A DNA stretch of 64,000 nt from Sphingobacteriaceae bacterium (lineage in GTDB: Bacteria; Bacteroidota; Bacteroidia; Sphingobacteriales; Sphingobacteriaceae). Positions 44,246 through 53,410 of this stretch are shown piece by piece (position 1 is the stretch's first letter; every line of letters starts with the position of its first letter). Below the pieces are notes generated by a model. That model saw only the letters and a list, made by a program, of their open reading frames with translations. It was not told where the DNA came from and ran no database searches. Made by a program: the position numbers and the translations under genes. The stretch spans positions 1 to 64,000 of the forward strand of contig JAHEGO010000068.1 of NCBI GenBank assembly GCA_024645045.1, read 5' to 3'.

Positions 44246-44656
44246 ATGGTTTATATTACTAGAAGAGAGCGTTTTAACGCTGCACACAAGTTATTTAGGG
44301 AAGATTGGTCACAGGAAGAAAACACTGCCATTTTTGGTAAATGCGCGAATCCTAATTGGCATGGACACAATTACGAGTTATTTGTAACTGTTAAAGGAGA
44401 AATTAATCCTGCAACTGGATTTGTAGTGGATTTAAAAGAGCTTAGAGACATCATTAATAAAGAAGTAATTGATAAAATTGACCATTGCAATATTAATTTA
44501 GATGTTGATTTCATGAAAGGTAAATTAGCATCTACTGAAGTATTAGCGGTAGAAATTTGGAAGCAACTTTTACCTCACATAGAAAAAGATGGTGTGAAAT
44601 TACATGCTATTAAATTATATGAAACAGAAAACAATTTTGTAGAATATTTTGGATAG
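44246..44656 (+). CDS. queD: 6-carboxytetrahydropterin synthase (QueD/PTPS family)
   Basis: 136 residues. Zinc histidines are H14 (FNAAHKLF), H39 and H41 (WHGHNYEL); the catalytic cysteine is C33 in [16 protein letters not shown] and [13 protein letters not shown] are also typical. It converts 7,8-dihydroneopterin triphosphate to the queuosine or preQ0 precursor; a tetrahydropterin role is the alternative. It lies 7 nt before folE, which makes its substrate from GTP. Confidence 0.93.
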   Translation: MVYITRRERFNAAHKLFREDWSQEENTAIFGKCANPNWHGHNYELFVTVKGEINPATGFVVDLKELRDIINKEVIDKIDHCNINLDVDFMKGKLASTEVLAVEIWKQLLPHIEKDGVKLHAIKLYETENNFVEYFG

Positions 44657-44663
44657 TATTAAA

Positions 44664-45275
44664 ATGGAAGAGCAAAAAAAAGGTTATCAAAAAGTTGATC
44701 ATTATAACGAAGAAATTACCAATGCATTAGCTGATAGTTACCTAAACGTTTTAAAAGGAATAGGTGAAAATGTAAATAGAGAGGGAATCCTTAAAACACC
44801 TATTCGTGCTGCTAAAGCGATGCAATTTTTGACGCATGGTTATGAAATAAATCCAGCAGAAATTCTAAGATCTGCTATGTTCAAAGAAGACTATTCTCAA
44901 ATGGTTATTGTCAAAGACATTGAAATATTTTCTTTATGTGAACATCATTTATTGCCATTTTTTGGTAAAGCTCATATTGCTTACATTCCAAATGGTCATA
45001 TCGTAGGACTAAGTAAAATTCCTAGAGTGGTAGATGCCTTTGCTAGAAGATTACAAGTTCAAGAAAGATTGACCACTGAAATTAGAGATTGTATTCAAGA
45101 CACTTTAAAACCATTAGGCGTTGCAGTAGTAATTGAATGTAAACATTTATGCATGAGCATGCGCGGTGTTCAAAAACAAAATTCTGTTACAACAACTTCT
45201 GCATTTACAGGTGCTTTTGAAAATGAAAAAACCCGCTCAGAATTTGTTCGATTAATTGGAGTAAGCTTGATTTAA
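44664..45275 (+). CDS. folE: GTP cyclohydrolase I
   Basis: 203 residues from the ATG at 44664; a TTG start at 44649 inside queD is less likely. It forms dihydroneopterin triphosphate for folate and queuosine synthesis. Signatures: [16 protein letters not shown]-like region near 35-50 (here [15 protein letters not shown]), [22 protein letters not shown] with zinc Cys/His, [23 protein letters not shown], and [12 protein letters not shown]. Tight pairing with queD supplies QueD with its substrate. Confidence 0.97.
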   Translation: MEEQKKGYQKVDHYNEEITNALADSYLNVLKGIGENVNREGILKTPIRAAKAMQFLTHGYEINPAEILRSAMFKEDYSQMVIVKDIEIFSLCEHHLLPFFGKAHIAYIPNGHIVGLSKIPRVVDAFARRLQVQERLTTEIRDCIQDTLKPLGVAVVIECKHLCMSMRGVQKQNSVTTTSAFTGAFENEKTRSEFVRLIGVSLI

Positions 45276-45279
45276 AAGC

Positions 45280-45663
45280 TTATTCTGAGGCTTCAGAGCT
45301 AGAATCTTCATTTTTAGGTTTATTGATGGAATCAAATAGTTTCTCCATTTTTGAAACATACTCCATAGAGTCATCTATAAAGAAATCAATGTTTGGAATA
45401 ATTCGAACTTGATTCCTTATTTTTTCACCTAATTTAAATCTGATTTCTCGCGCTTTAGATCGCAATTCATTTAACAACAACTCGTTGTTTTCTGCATTGT
45501 AAATACTAAGGTAAACTTTTGCAATAGAAAGATCTGGACTCATTCTTACCATGGTAATGGTAACAATAGAATTGCCATGAAAAGACCAGCCCTCTTTTTG
45601 TAAAATTTCACTTAATTCTTTTTGTATAACTCTTGCAAATTTTTGCTGACGTTTTGTTTCCAT
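45280..45663 (-). CDS. rbfA: Ribosome-binding factor A
   Basis: 127 residues, KH-domain fold. KRQQKFARVIQKELSEIL, VRMSPDLSIAKVYLSIY, LRSKAREIRFKLGEKIRNQVRIIPNIDFFIDDSMEY match RbfA, which assists late 30S maturation near 16S helix 1. A short acidic/Ser tail follows. The convergent folE ends 4 nt away. The glycosyltransferase gene lies 10 nt upstream on the same strand. Confidence 0.95.
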   Translation of the reverse strand: METKRQQKFARVIQKELSEILQKEGWSFHGNSIVTITMVRMSPDLSIAKVYLSIYNAENNELLLNELRSKAREIRFKLGEKIRNQVRIIPNIDFFIDDSMEYVSKMEKLFDSINKPKNEDSSSEASE

Positions 45664-45673
45664 AATTTAAAAT

Positions 45674-46495
45674 TTAAGTGCTCAAATTATCTTTAAGATA
45701 AAGAGCTAATTCTTCCTTGTTCCACTTTTCTTCCAGTTTGATCATGCTTGCAGCATCAGCAAATACAGGTGGTTTAGACTTCAATGTTAACCTAATATAA
45801 TGATGATTAAAAACATCTAAAGCAATATGGCATGGTTTAATATCACCAAATTCAATTGCTCTTTTTTTGCTTCTAATATATAAATCCCAATCTGCACCTT
45901 GAATTCTTTCATCCCAATAGCCTAATAAATTTAAAGCCTTTCTGTTAAATATAACACTGTTGCCAACAAACCCTTCAACTACTTTGTTTTTAAACTGACG
46001 GTATCTCTTATTAGAAAATCGCTCCCAATTACCATACATTAAAAAATGCATGGTGTTTAATAACTTTTTAGTTTTAGGTAAAAAACCAGTTATGTTTTTA
46101 ATTAATTTCCATCTTCTGCCGAAGCTAAATGTTTTTCGTAAACTCTCTACTCTTTCAATGCCACAAACGGTAATCACATCTAATTGGTTTTTTTCCATAC
46201 TATCCAAAATCTTTTGATCCCAATTAGGCGCAACAATGATGTCGTTGTTTAGGAATGCAAAAATATCGTGCGAAGCAACCTTTATTCCTTGATTTTGGGT
46301 ATATGGATAGGAATAATTGGCTTCATTAGCGATGACGGTAGCTCCTTTCGATAAAAAGAATTCCTTACTGCCATCGGTAGAATGGTTGTCTATTATAATT
46401 AACTCAAATGGGTAATGCGTGTATTTTTTAAGGTTTTCCCAAAAAATTTCGTTCATCTCCAATTGATTATGTATGGCAGTAATGATGCTTATCAT
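45674..46495 (-). CDS. Family 2 glycosyltransferase
   Basis: 273 residues, starting at 46495 (MISIITAIHNQLEM), where the GT-A fold begins; an upstream Met at 46513 is possible. LIIIDNHSTDGSKEFF is the nucleotide-sugar region, FAFLNNDIIVAPNWD holds the NND in place of DxD, and GFVGNSVIFNRKALNLLGYWDERIQGADWDLYIRSK is the acceptor region. Likely builds a cell-surface polysaccharide or glycoprotein sugar; substrate unknown. Divergent from the exporter gene. Confidence 0.9.
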   Translation of the reverse strand: MISIITAIHNQLEMNEIFWENLKKYTHYPFELIIIDNHSTDGSKEFFLSKGATVIANEANYSYPYTQNQGIKVASHDIFAFLNNDIIVAPNWDQKILDSMEKNQLDVITVCGIERVESLRKTFSFGRRWKLIKNITGFLPKTKKLLNTMHFLMYGNWERFSNKRYRQFKNKVVEGFVGNSVIFNRKALNLLGYWDERIQGADWDLYIRSKKRAIEFGDIKPCHIALDVFNHHYIRLTLKSKPPVFADAASMIKLEEKWNKEELALYLKDNLST

Positions 46496-46604
46496 AAGTT
46501 TTTCAATATACAAAGATAGTATTATTCTGATTACTGGATTTATACTAAATTGCAGTGTTTTTTCTGAATCCCCTTTGGGAACAAAAACAGTTAATAATTT
46601 TATA

Positions 46605-48431
46605 ATGAAGATTTATTTTAAGCTACTTTCATTCGCAAAACCTTTTAATCGGTTTGTGCCCAAATACATTATTCTTGCTGTATTGGCGGTGATATTTGGT
46701 TTAGCAAATTTTACGCTTTTAATCCCTTTGTTAAATGTCATTTTTGAAAAAGTTAGTTTAACTACGGTATTGATCAAACCTAGCTTTGCCTTAAACCTTA
46801 CCTACTTCAAAGAGATTTTCAATTATTATTTCGCCGATATATTTAATAGATATGGACAAATAGGTGCACTTCAGTTTGTATGTGCTGTTATTGTATTGTC
46901 TGTATTCTTAGCCAATCTCTTTAAATATTGGTCGCAAAGAGTTTTAACCTCTATGCGTACTTATGTGGTTCAAAATATTCGCGCAGCTTTATTTATGAAA
47001 ATAACTTCCTTGCATGTAGGTTATTTTCACAGTCAAAGAAAAGGAGATTTAATGTCGAGTTTATCTAATGATGTAAATGAAGTAGAAAATTCGGTAGTTA
47101 GTTCTGTTCAGGTAATATTTAGAGAACCATTGATGATCATTGGTTATATCGTATTGCTTTTTTCAATGTCTGTAAAGCTCACTTTGTTTACTTTGTTGGT
47201 TTTGCCTATATCTGGTGGTGTAATTGCATGGATATCAAGAAAATTAAGAAAAGAAGCAGAACTTGGACAAAGTTTATTAGGAGAGATGCTTAGCATCATT
47301 GAAGAAACAATTTCTGGCATAAGAATTATCAAAGCATTTAATGCGCAGACTTATGTTAGAGAAAAATTCAATCATCAAAATAATAAATATAGAAGCGTTT
47401 TAAAATCTATGTGGAATAAGAGAGAGTTAGCTTCTCCTATTTCAGAATTTTTAGGAATTGGAATTGTTGTATTGGTAATATTATATGGTGGTAAATTAGT
47501 TCTTCAAAATCAATCGGAATTAAATGCAAGTGAATTTATTACTTACATCATTTTATATTCACAAATATTAATTCCTGCAAAGAATATATCTACAGCTATT
47601 ACCAATATTCAAAGAGGTATTGCGTCTGGAGCACGAATATTTAGTGTATTAGAGACTGAGGTCGAAATAAAAGAAGTTCAAAATGCAATTGAAAAAACAA
47701 ATTTAAAAACAGCAATTGAATTTAGAGATGTTAATTTTCAATATGCAGAAGCCAAAGTTTTAGATCAAATTAACTTAACAGTAGAAGCTGGTAAAATGAT
47801 TGCATTGGTTGGTCAGTCGGGTGCAGGGAAATCAACCATGGCAGATTTATTACCAAGATTTTATGATGTAACATCTGGTCAAATTCTACTAGATGGAATT
47901 GACATCAAACAAATTAAATTACAAGATTTAAATCAGTTAATGGGAATTGTTACACAAGAATCTATTTTGTTTAACGACACCATTTTTAACAATATTGCTT
48001 TTGGTAACCAATATGCCACTAGAGCAGATGTAATTGCAGCAGCTAAAATTGCCAATGCCGATGAATTCATTGTGAAATTGGCCGATGGATACGATACCAA
48101 TATTGGAGATAGAGGCAGTAAACTTTCAGGTGGTCAGAAGCAACGACTATCAATTGCACGTGCTGTTTTGAAGAACCCACCAATATTAATATTAGACGAA
48201 GCAACTTCCGCTTTAGATACAGAATCAGAAAAACTAGTGCAAGATGCGATTCAAAAATTAATGCAAAACAGAACATCTATTGTAATTGCACATAGACTTT
48301 CAACTATTCAACATGCAGATTTAATTGTAGTAATGCAAGATGGAAAAATTATTGAAAAAGGGAAACACAACGAATTGATTTCTTTAAATGGAACTTATAA
48401 GAAATTAACAGAAATGCAAAGTTTTCAATAA
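46605..48431 (+). CDS. ABC exporter, MsbA-like (membrane and ATPase domains fused)
   Basis: 608 residues from the ATG at 46605; the frame extends to 46473, but those residues run into the divergent glycosyltransferase region and are not family-like. Six-helix ABC membrane domain (about 15-345), then the nucleotide-binding domain: Walker A VGQSGAGKST, Q-loop IVTQES, signature KLSGGQKQR, Walker B PILILDEATS and H-loop AHRLST. Probable lipid A/lipid flippase or other amphiphile exporter. Its TAA directly abuts the convergent hflX stop. Confidence 0.93.
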   Translation: MKIYFKLLSFAKPFNRFVPKYIILAVLAVIFGLANFTLLIPLLNVIFEKVSLTTVLIKPSFALNLTYFKEIFNYYFADIFNRYGQIGALQFVCAVIVLSVFLANLFKYWSQRVLTSMRTYVVQNIRAALFMKITSLHVGYFHSQRKGDLMSSLSNDVNEVENSVVSSVQVIFREPLMIIGYIVLLFSMSVKLTLFTLLVLPISGGVIAWISRKLRKEAELGQSLLGEMLSIIEETISGIRIIKAFNAQTYVREKFNHQNNKYRSVLKSMWNKRELASPISEFLGIGIVVLVILYGGKLVLQNQSELNASEFITYIILYSQILIPAKNISTAITNIQRGIASGARIFSVLETEVEIKEVQNAIEKTNLKTAIEFRDVNFQYAEAKVLDQINLTVEAGKMIALVGQSGAGKSTMADLLPRFYDVTSGQILLDGIDIKQIKLQDLNQLMGIVTQESILFNDTIFNNIAFGNQYATRADVIAAAKIANADEFIVKLADGYDTNIGDRGSKLSGGQKQRLSIARAVLKNPPILILDEATSALDTESEKLVQDAIQKLMQNRTSIVIAHRLSTIQHADLIVVMQDGKIIEKGKHNELISLNGTYKKLTEMQSFQ

Positions 48432-49595
48432 TTAGTATAGAAAATTTTGATTAGGATAACGTGTTTCGTGTAGTGCTTTTACTTTATCGTAAATTAACTT
48501 TCTGAAGTTTTCTAGGTTTGATTTATTTAAGGCAGAAATAAATATGGCAGGCGTATTTGTTTTGCTAATCCAACTTTTTTCAAAATCTGCTATGGTCATT
48601 TCGCCATCTTCAGAATGGAATGCATCTACCTTATTAAATACCATAATCATTGGCTTATCAAGTGCACCAAGGTCTTTCAGCGTTTCGTTTACCACGTTTA
48701 TTTGCTCTTCAAAACTCGGATGAGAGATATCGACAACTTGCATTAAAATATCTGCTTCTTTTACTTCTGATAAAGTAGATTTAAAACACTCCACTAAATG
48801 ATGGGGTAGTTTACGAATAAAACCAACGGTGTCAGAAAGTAAAAATGGAAGGTTTTCTATTACAACTTTTCGAACAGTTGTATCTAGTGTTGCAAATAAT
48901 TTATTTTCTGCAAAAACTTCAGACTTACTCAACATATTCATGATAGTAGATTTACCAACGTTGGTGTATCCTACCAATGCAACACGAATAAGTTCATTTC
49001 TATTTTTTCTTTGCGTTTCATTTTGCTTATCGATGATTTCTAATTTTTCTTTAAGCAAAGTAATTTTTTGTAATATTATGCGTCGGTCTGTTTCTATTTG
49101 AGATTCCCCTGGACCACGCATACCAATACCCCCCTTTTGTCGCTCTAAATGCGTCCATAGGCGCTTTAAACGCGGCAACATGTATTGACATTGGGCCAAT
49201 TCTACTTGTGTTTTAGCTTGCGCAGATTGTGCGCGTTTTGCAAAAATATCTAGGATTAAACTACTGCGATCTAAAACACGACACTTTAATTCAAATTCAA
49301 TATTTCTTAATTGCGATGGACTCAATTCGTCATCGAATACTACAATATCGGCTTCTTCTGCTTTTACATATTCGCAGATTTCCTCGAGCTTACCTTTACC
49401 AACATAAGTTCGAATATCTGGTCTTTGTACTTTTTGAGTAAATTGATGAATACAGATTCCGCCTGCTGTTTCTACAAGAAATGCAAGTTCTCCTAAGTAT
49501 TCTTTCTCTTGTTCTTCAGTTTCGTCTGGCGTAATTATTCCTACGAGCACTACTCTTTCTTGTGCTGCACTTGTTTGATAAAGTTGTTTAGCCAT
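48432..49595 (-). CDS. hflX: Ribosome-associated GTPase HflX
   Basis: 387 residues. The N-terminal HflX domain carries QRPDIRTYVGKGKLEEI and VVFDDELSPSQLRNIE; the central ERQKGGIGMRGPGESQIETDRR and coiled coil follow; the GTPase motifs are G1 GYTNVGKST, G3 DTVGFIRKLPHHLV and G4 NKVD. It splits stalled or stressed ribosomes. It starts 3 nt after the cytochrome gene ends on the same strand. Confidence 0.96.
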   Translation of the reverse strand: MAKQLYQTSAAQERVVLVGIITPDETEEQEKEYLGELAFLVETAGGICIHQFTQKVQRPDIRTYVGKGKLEEICEYVKAEEADIVVFDDELSPSQLRNIEFELKCRVLDRSSLILDIFAKRAQSAQAKTQVELAQCQYMLPRLKRLWTHLERQKGGIGMRGPGESQIETDRRIILQKITLLKEKLEIIDKQNETQRKNRNELIRVALVGYTNVGKSTIMNMLSKSEVFAENKLFATLDTTVRKVVIENLPFLLSDTVGFIRKLPHHLVECFKSTLSEVKEADILMQVVDISHPSFEEQINVVNETLKDLGALDKPMIMVFNKVDAFHSEDGEMTIADFEKSWISKTNTPAIFISALNKSNLENFRKLIYDKVKALHETRYPNQNFLY

Positions 49596-49598
49596 TAA

Positions 49599-50243
49599 TT
49601 ATTCTGCACGAAGCGATTTAACGTAGGTTGCAACAGCATTGATTTCAATTTCAGATAATTGATCTTTAAATCCTGGCATTAAATTTCTACCATGTTTGAT
49701 GATGCCTACTAAGCCTCTGTTTTCACACATGGAAGCTGTTAAATTAGATGCTCCATTGATGCCTGCTTTACCGTCTTCACCATGACATCTCAAACAATTA
49801 TTGATATATATGGCTTTACCATGAGCAAGCTCATTGTAGTTTGTTGCGGTAGTATCTGTAACAATACCATCTAAGTTTGCTTTTTTAAGCTTTACAGATT
49901 TTGTTGTTGATAAGAAATAGATATACACAAAAAAGAAAGCTGAAATTAATACCATGGCTTTGTTTCTCTTTTTAAAACCAATGATACCTAAAACAAAAGC
50001 AACAATTGTTAAAGTTAATTTTAAATGAAACCAACCACCTATGGTTTTCATTCCAAATTGGCTAATTAGATATATACCACTTACTAAAAATACAGTACTT
50101 ATTACCATACTGATAACTTTAGTGTATCCTTTGTATTTATCTAATGTACTCGAATTATCGGTTACTAATAAAATAGATTTTACTAAATAATCTAAAATAA
50201 ACAAGATTGCGCTAGCGGTGTGTATTGTTGAAATGATTGTCAT
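49599..50243 (-). CDS. Membrane-anchored cytochrome c (SirB2-like membrane domain plus haem domain)
   Basis: 214 residues. Four hydrophobic helices at about 5-25, 43-65, 73-90 and 95-115 resemble a SirB2-like membrane domain. The C-terminal half is a class I cytochrome c: haem-binding CLRCH at 150-154 and the axial Met in NLMPGF at M189. A periplasmic electron-transfer role is inferred; the partner is unknown. It lies next to hflX, and a TATATTTG box precedes it. Confidence 0.87.
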   Translation of the reverse strand: MTIISTIHTASAILFILDYLVKSILLVTDNSSTLDKYKGYTKVISMVISTVFLVSGIYLISQFGMKTIGGWFHLKLTLTIVAFVLGIIGFKKRNKAMVLISAFFFVYIYFLSTTKSVKLKKANLDGIVTDTTATNYNELAHGKAIYINNCLRCHGEDGKAGINGASNLTASMCENRGLVGIIKHGRNLMPGFKDQLSEIEINAVATYVKSLRAE

Positions 50244-50264
50244 TTTTTATGATTTTTATTTCAT

Positions 50265-50272
50265 CAAATATA
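50265..50272 (-). promoter_or_regulatory. -7 promoter element for the cytochrome-hflX unit
   Basis: Reads TATATTTG on the minus strand, 21 nt before the cytochrome ATG at 50243. Fits TAnnTTTG; the -33 element is not clear. Confidence 0.45.
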
Positions 50273-50379
50273 ATCATAGAATCCATAAGGCTGAAATAAA
50301 TAGTAGAAATTGTTAAATATTAAAGAATTTAGTAGCTTTAAAATTGTTCAATTGAAAAAAATATTCGCCAATTATTCAT

Positions 50380-53300
50380 ATGAAAAAAATAATATTATAC
50401 AGTTTATTACTGTTATTCTCTATTAGTGTTTCTGCTCAACAAACATTTCCAGTAAACGGTGTTGCAGATAATAAAGCTAATAAATACGCACTTATAGATG
50501 CAAAGATTTACATTGACGCACATCACATTTTGCCTAAAGCAAGTATGTTAGTTGATGGAAATAGAATTGTAACTATAGCTGAAAAGCCTACTATACCTGC
50601 TGGTTATATTATTATTAATTGTTCAGATAAAATAATATACCCAGGATTTATAGATAGCTATACAAGTTATGGTTTAGTGGATAGTAAAAATGAAGGAGGT
50701 TCTGAAGACCCTATTTTTATCAGTACGAAAAATGGGCCTTATCATTGGAATGAAGCGGTAAAAAGCGAATACAATGCAATCGATCACTTTAGCGTAAACA
50801 ATTCGGACCCTGCAGATTTAAGATCACAAGGGTTTACAGTTGTCAATACATTAAAAAAAGACGGTATTTTTAGAGGTACTTCTGCTTTAGTTTCTTTAGC
50901 ATCTGATAGAGACAATTTACTCATCATCTCTGCACATTCAGCTACTGGCTTGTCTTTTAGAAAGGGCAGTTCTAAACAAGATTACCCTTCATCTTTAATG
51001 GGAAGCATCGCATTAATTAGGCAAAGTTATTACGATGCTAAATGGTTAAAAGAAAATCAAAATAAAGTAGAATTTAATCAATCTTTAAATGCAATCAATG
51101 AGCAATCTGGTTTGTTAAAAATATTTGAAGTAACAGATGTGCATGATATTTTTAGGGCACAAAAAATTGCAAATGAATTTAAACTAAATTATATATTTAA
51201 AGGTGCTGGAAATGAATATCAGAGAATCAATGAATTGAAAAAAATTAATCCAACTATAATTATAGGTTTAAATTTTCCTAAAATATTTGATGTTGAAGAT
51301 TACTTAGATGCACAAAATATTTCTTTAGCAGAGTTAAAAAACTGGGAATTAGCCCCTACAAATGCTGCTGCTTTAGCAAATGCACATATAAAATTTATGC
51401 TTAGTACAGCAGATCTTAAAAGGTCTACTGAATTTTTAAAAAGCTTGAGAAAAGCAGTTAAGCATGGTCTTTCAGAAGAGTCCGCTTTAGCCGCATTGAC
51501 AGAAACGCCAGCAAATGTATTTGGTGTATCTGATCAAATCGGAAGTTTAAAAAATGGCATGCGTGCAAATTTTATTGTTTGTTCAGGAAATATTTTTTCA
51601 GACGAATCAGCTAATATTTTAACAACTTGGATTGACGGAAATGCATACACAGTTACAAACGTAAACACAAATGATATTAGAGGCACTTATCAATTAAATA
51701 CAAATGACATTGGACTAAAAGAAATTATAATTAAAGGTGAACTTAATGATTTTGCAGCTGAAGGAATGAAAGCTGATAGCAGCGCTATAACTTTAAACTT
51801 TAATTATTTTGAAAAACAAGTTACTATAATTTATGACCCAAGCACTGATTCTTTACATAAAGGAAAATATAGACTTAGCGGAACTTTTATAAACGATCAA
51901 TTGATTGGTCTAGGAAGTTATGCAGATGGGAAACAATTTAATTGGTCAGCTAAAAAAATAAAGTCAGTAGAAAAAGCTGATTTACAGATTGTTAAGCCTT
52001 CTTCTGAAGAATTAAAGCTGGGTGCTGTTATCTATCCATTTAGTGCATATGGAACGAACAATGTTTTAATGCCAGAACAAATTGTCATTAAAAACACTAC
52101 TGTTTGGACCAATGAATCTCCTGCAGTTTTATTAAATACTGATGTATTAATAAATGATGGAAAAATCATTCAAATAGGAAAAAATATTTCCACAACAAAA
52201 GCCAAAGTAATAGATGGAACAGGTAAATATTTAACTGCTGGAATTATAGACGAGCATTCACATATTGCTATTTCTAGAGGTGTAAACGAAGGCACACAAA
52301 GCAATACAGCTGAAGTAAGAATTGGAGATGCTTTAGATCCAGATGATATTAATATATACAGACAATTGGCTGGAGGAGTTACTACCTCTCAGCTATTACA
52401 TGGTTCTGCAAATCCAATAGGTGGTCAAAGCGCATTGATAAAATTAAGATGGGGTAAATCAGCTGAAGAATTAAAATTTGAAGGAGCTAGTCCTTTTATA
52501 AAATTTGCACTTGGTGAAAATGTGAAGCAAAGTAATTGGGGAGATAGACAACAAATAAGATTCCCGCAAACCCGCATGGGTGTTGAGCAGGTTTATGTTG
52601 ATGCATTTACTAGAGCAAAAGAATATGAATTAGAAAAGAATAATTATGCTAAGCTAAATAGTTCACAGAAAGCTAAAATTATTTCACCACGTTTTGATTT
52701 AGAAATGGAAACGATGGTTGAAATATTAAATAAGAAAAGATTTATTACTTGCCATTCTTATGTTCAATCGGAAATAAATATGTTGATGCATGTAGCAGAT
52801 TCATTTCATTTTAAAGTAAATACTTTTACACATATTTTAGAAGGTTACAAGGTAGCAGACAAAATGAAAGCACATGGTGTGAATGCATCTACCTTTGCAG
52901 ATTGGTGGGCTTATAAATATGAAGTAATGGATGCAATTCCATTCAATGCAGCTATACTTACTAAAGTTGGAGTGAATACAGGAATCAATTCTGATGATGC
53001 GGAAATGGCAAGAAGACTTAATCAAGAAGCCGCAAAAGCAATTAAATATGGTAATTTGACAGAGACAGAAGCTTGGAAGTTAGTGACATTAAATCCTGCT
53101 AAAATGCTACACATCGACCATCGTGTAGGTAGTATTAAAGTGGGTAAAGATGCCGATGTTGTATTATGGAATACAAATCCATTATCTATTTATGCAAAAC
53201 CTGAGAAGACAATTATCGATGGGGTTGTTTATTTTGATGCAGAAAGAGATCTACAATTAAGAGTAGCTATTGCTAAAGAAAGGGAAAGAATTATTCAAAA

Positions 53301-53403
53301 AATGCTAGATCTCAAAAAATTAGGAATGCCAACACAAAAAGCTGTTGCAAAAGAAAAAAAATTATATCACTGTGATGACATGGAAAATGAAATGTCAAAT
53401 TAA
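50380..53403 (+). CDS. Secreted tandem amidohydrolase-family protein (one active, one degenerate module)
   Basis: 1007 residues with a signal peptide (MKKIILYSLLLLFSISVSAQQ). Two amidohydrolase-superfamily halves. The N-terminal half (about 25-430) lacks the metal HxH: the position in FIDSYTSYGL has Tyr94-Thr-Ser96. The C-terminal half (about 570-1000) keeps the set: H626 and H628 (IDEHSHIA), H792 (CHSYVQ), H818 (THILEG) and D872 (NSDDAE). Probably a periplasmic hydrolase of cyclic amides or dipeptide-like substrates; the substrate is unknown. It is followed 8 nt later by a related gene. Confidence 0.9.
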   Translation: MKKIILYSLLLLFSISVSAQQTFPVNGVADNKANKYALIDAKIYIDAHHILPKASMLVDGNRIVTIAEKPTIPAGYIIINCSDKIIYPGFIDSYTSYGLVDSKNEGGSEDPIFISTKNGPYHWNEAVKSEYNAIDHFSVNNSDPADLRSQGFTVVNTLKKDGIFRGTSALVSLASDRDNLLIISAHSATGLSFRKGSSKQDYPSSLMGSIALIRQSYYDAKWLKENQNKVEFNQSLNAINEQSGLLKIFEVTDVHDIFRAQKIANEFKLNYIFKGAGNEYQRINELKKINPTIIIGLNFPKIFDVEDYLDAQNISLAELKNWELAPTNAAALANAHIKFMLSTADLKRSTEFLKSLRKAVKHGLSEESALAALTETPANVFGVSDQIGSLKNGMRANFIVCSGNIFSDESANILTTWIDGNAYTVTNVNTNDIRGTYQLNTNDIGLKEIIIKGELNDFAAEGMKADSSAITLNFNYFEKQVTIIYDPSTDSLHKGKYRLSGTFINDQLIGLGSYADGKQFNWSAKKIKSVEKADLQIVKPSSEELKLGAVIYPFSAYGTNNVLMPEQIVIKNTTVWTNESPAVLLNTDVLINDGKIIQIGKNISTTKAKVIDGTGKYLTAGIIDEHSHIAISRGVNEGTQSNTAEVRIGDALDPDDINIYRQLAGGVTTSQLLHGSANPIGGQSALIKLRWGKSAEELKFEGASPFIKFALGENVKQSNWGDRQQIRFPQTRMGVEQVYVDAFTRAKEYELEKNNYAKLNSSQKAKIISPRFDLEMETMVEILNKKRFITCHSYVQSEINMLMHVADSFHFKVNTFTHILEGYKVADKMKAHGVNASTFADWWAYKYEVMDAIPFNAAILTKVGVNTGINSDDAEMARRLNQEAAKAIKYGNLTETEAWKLVTLNPAKMLHIDHRVGSIKVGKDADVVLWNTNPLSIYAKPEKTIIDGVVYFDAERDLQLRVAIAKERERIIQKMLDLKKLGMPTQKAVAKEKKLYHCDDMENEMSN

Positions 53404-53410
53404 TTTTAGA

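Noticed and set aside
45262-45282. Inverted repeat TAAGCTT...AAGCTTA over the folE and rbfA stops as a terminator
   Set aside because: Only 7 bp, AT-rich, and no T tract follows on either strand.
46473-46604. N-terminal extension of the ABC exporter
   Set aside because: It is not conserved-looking, and it crosses the start of the divergent glycosyltransferase gene.
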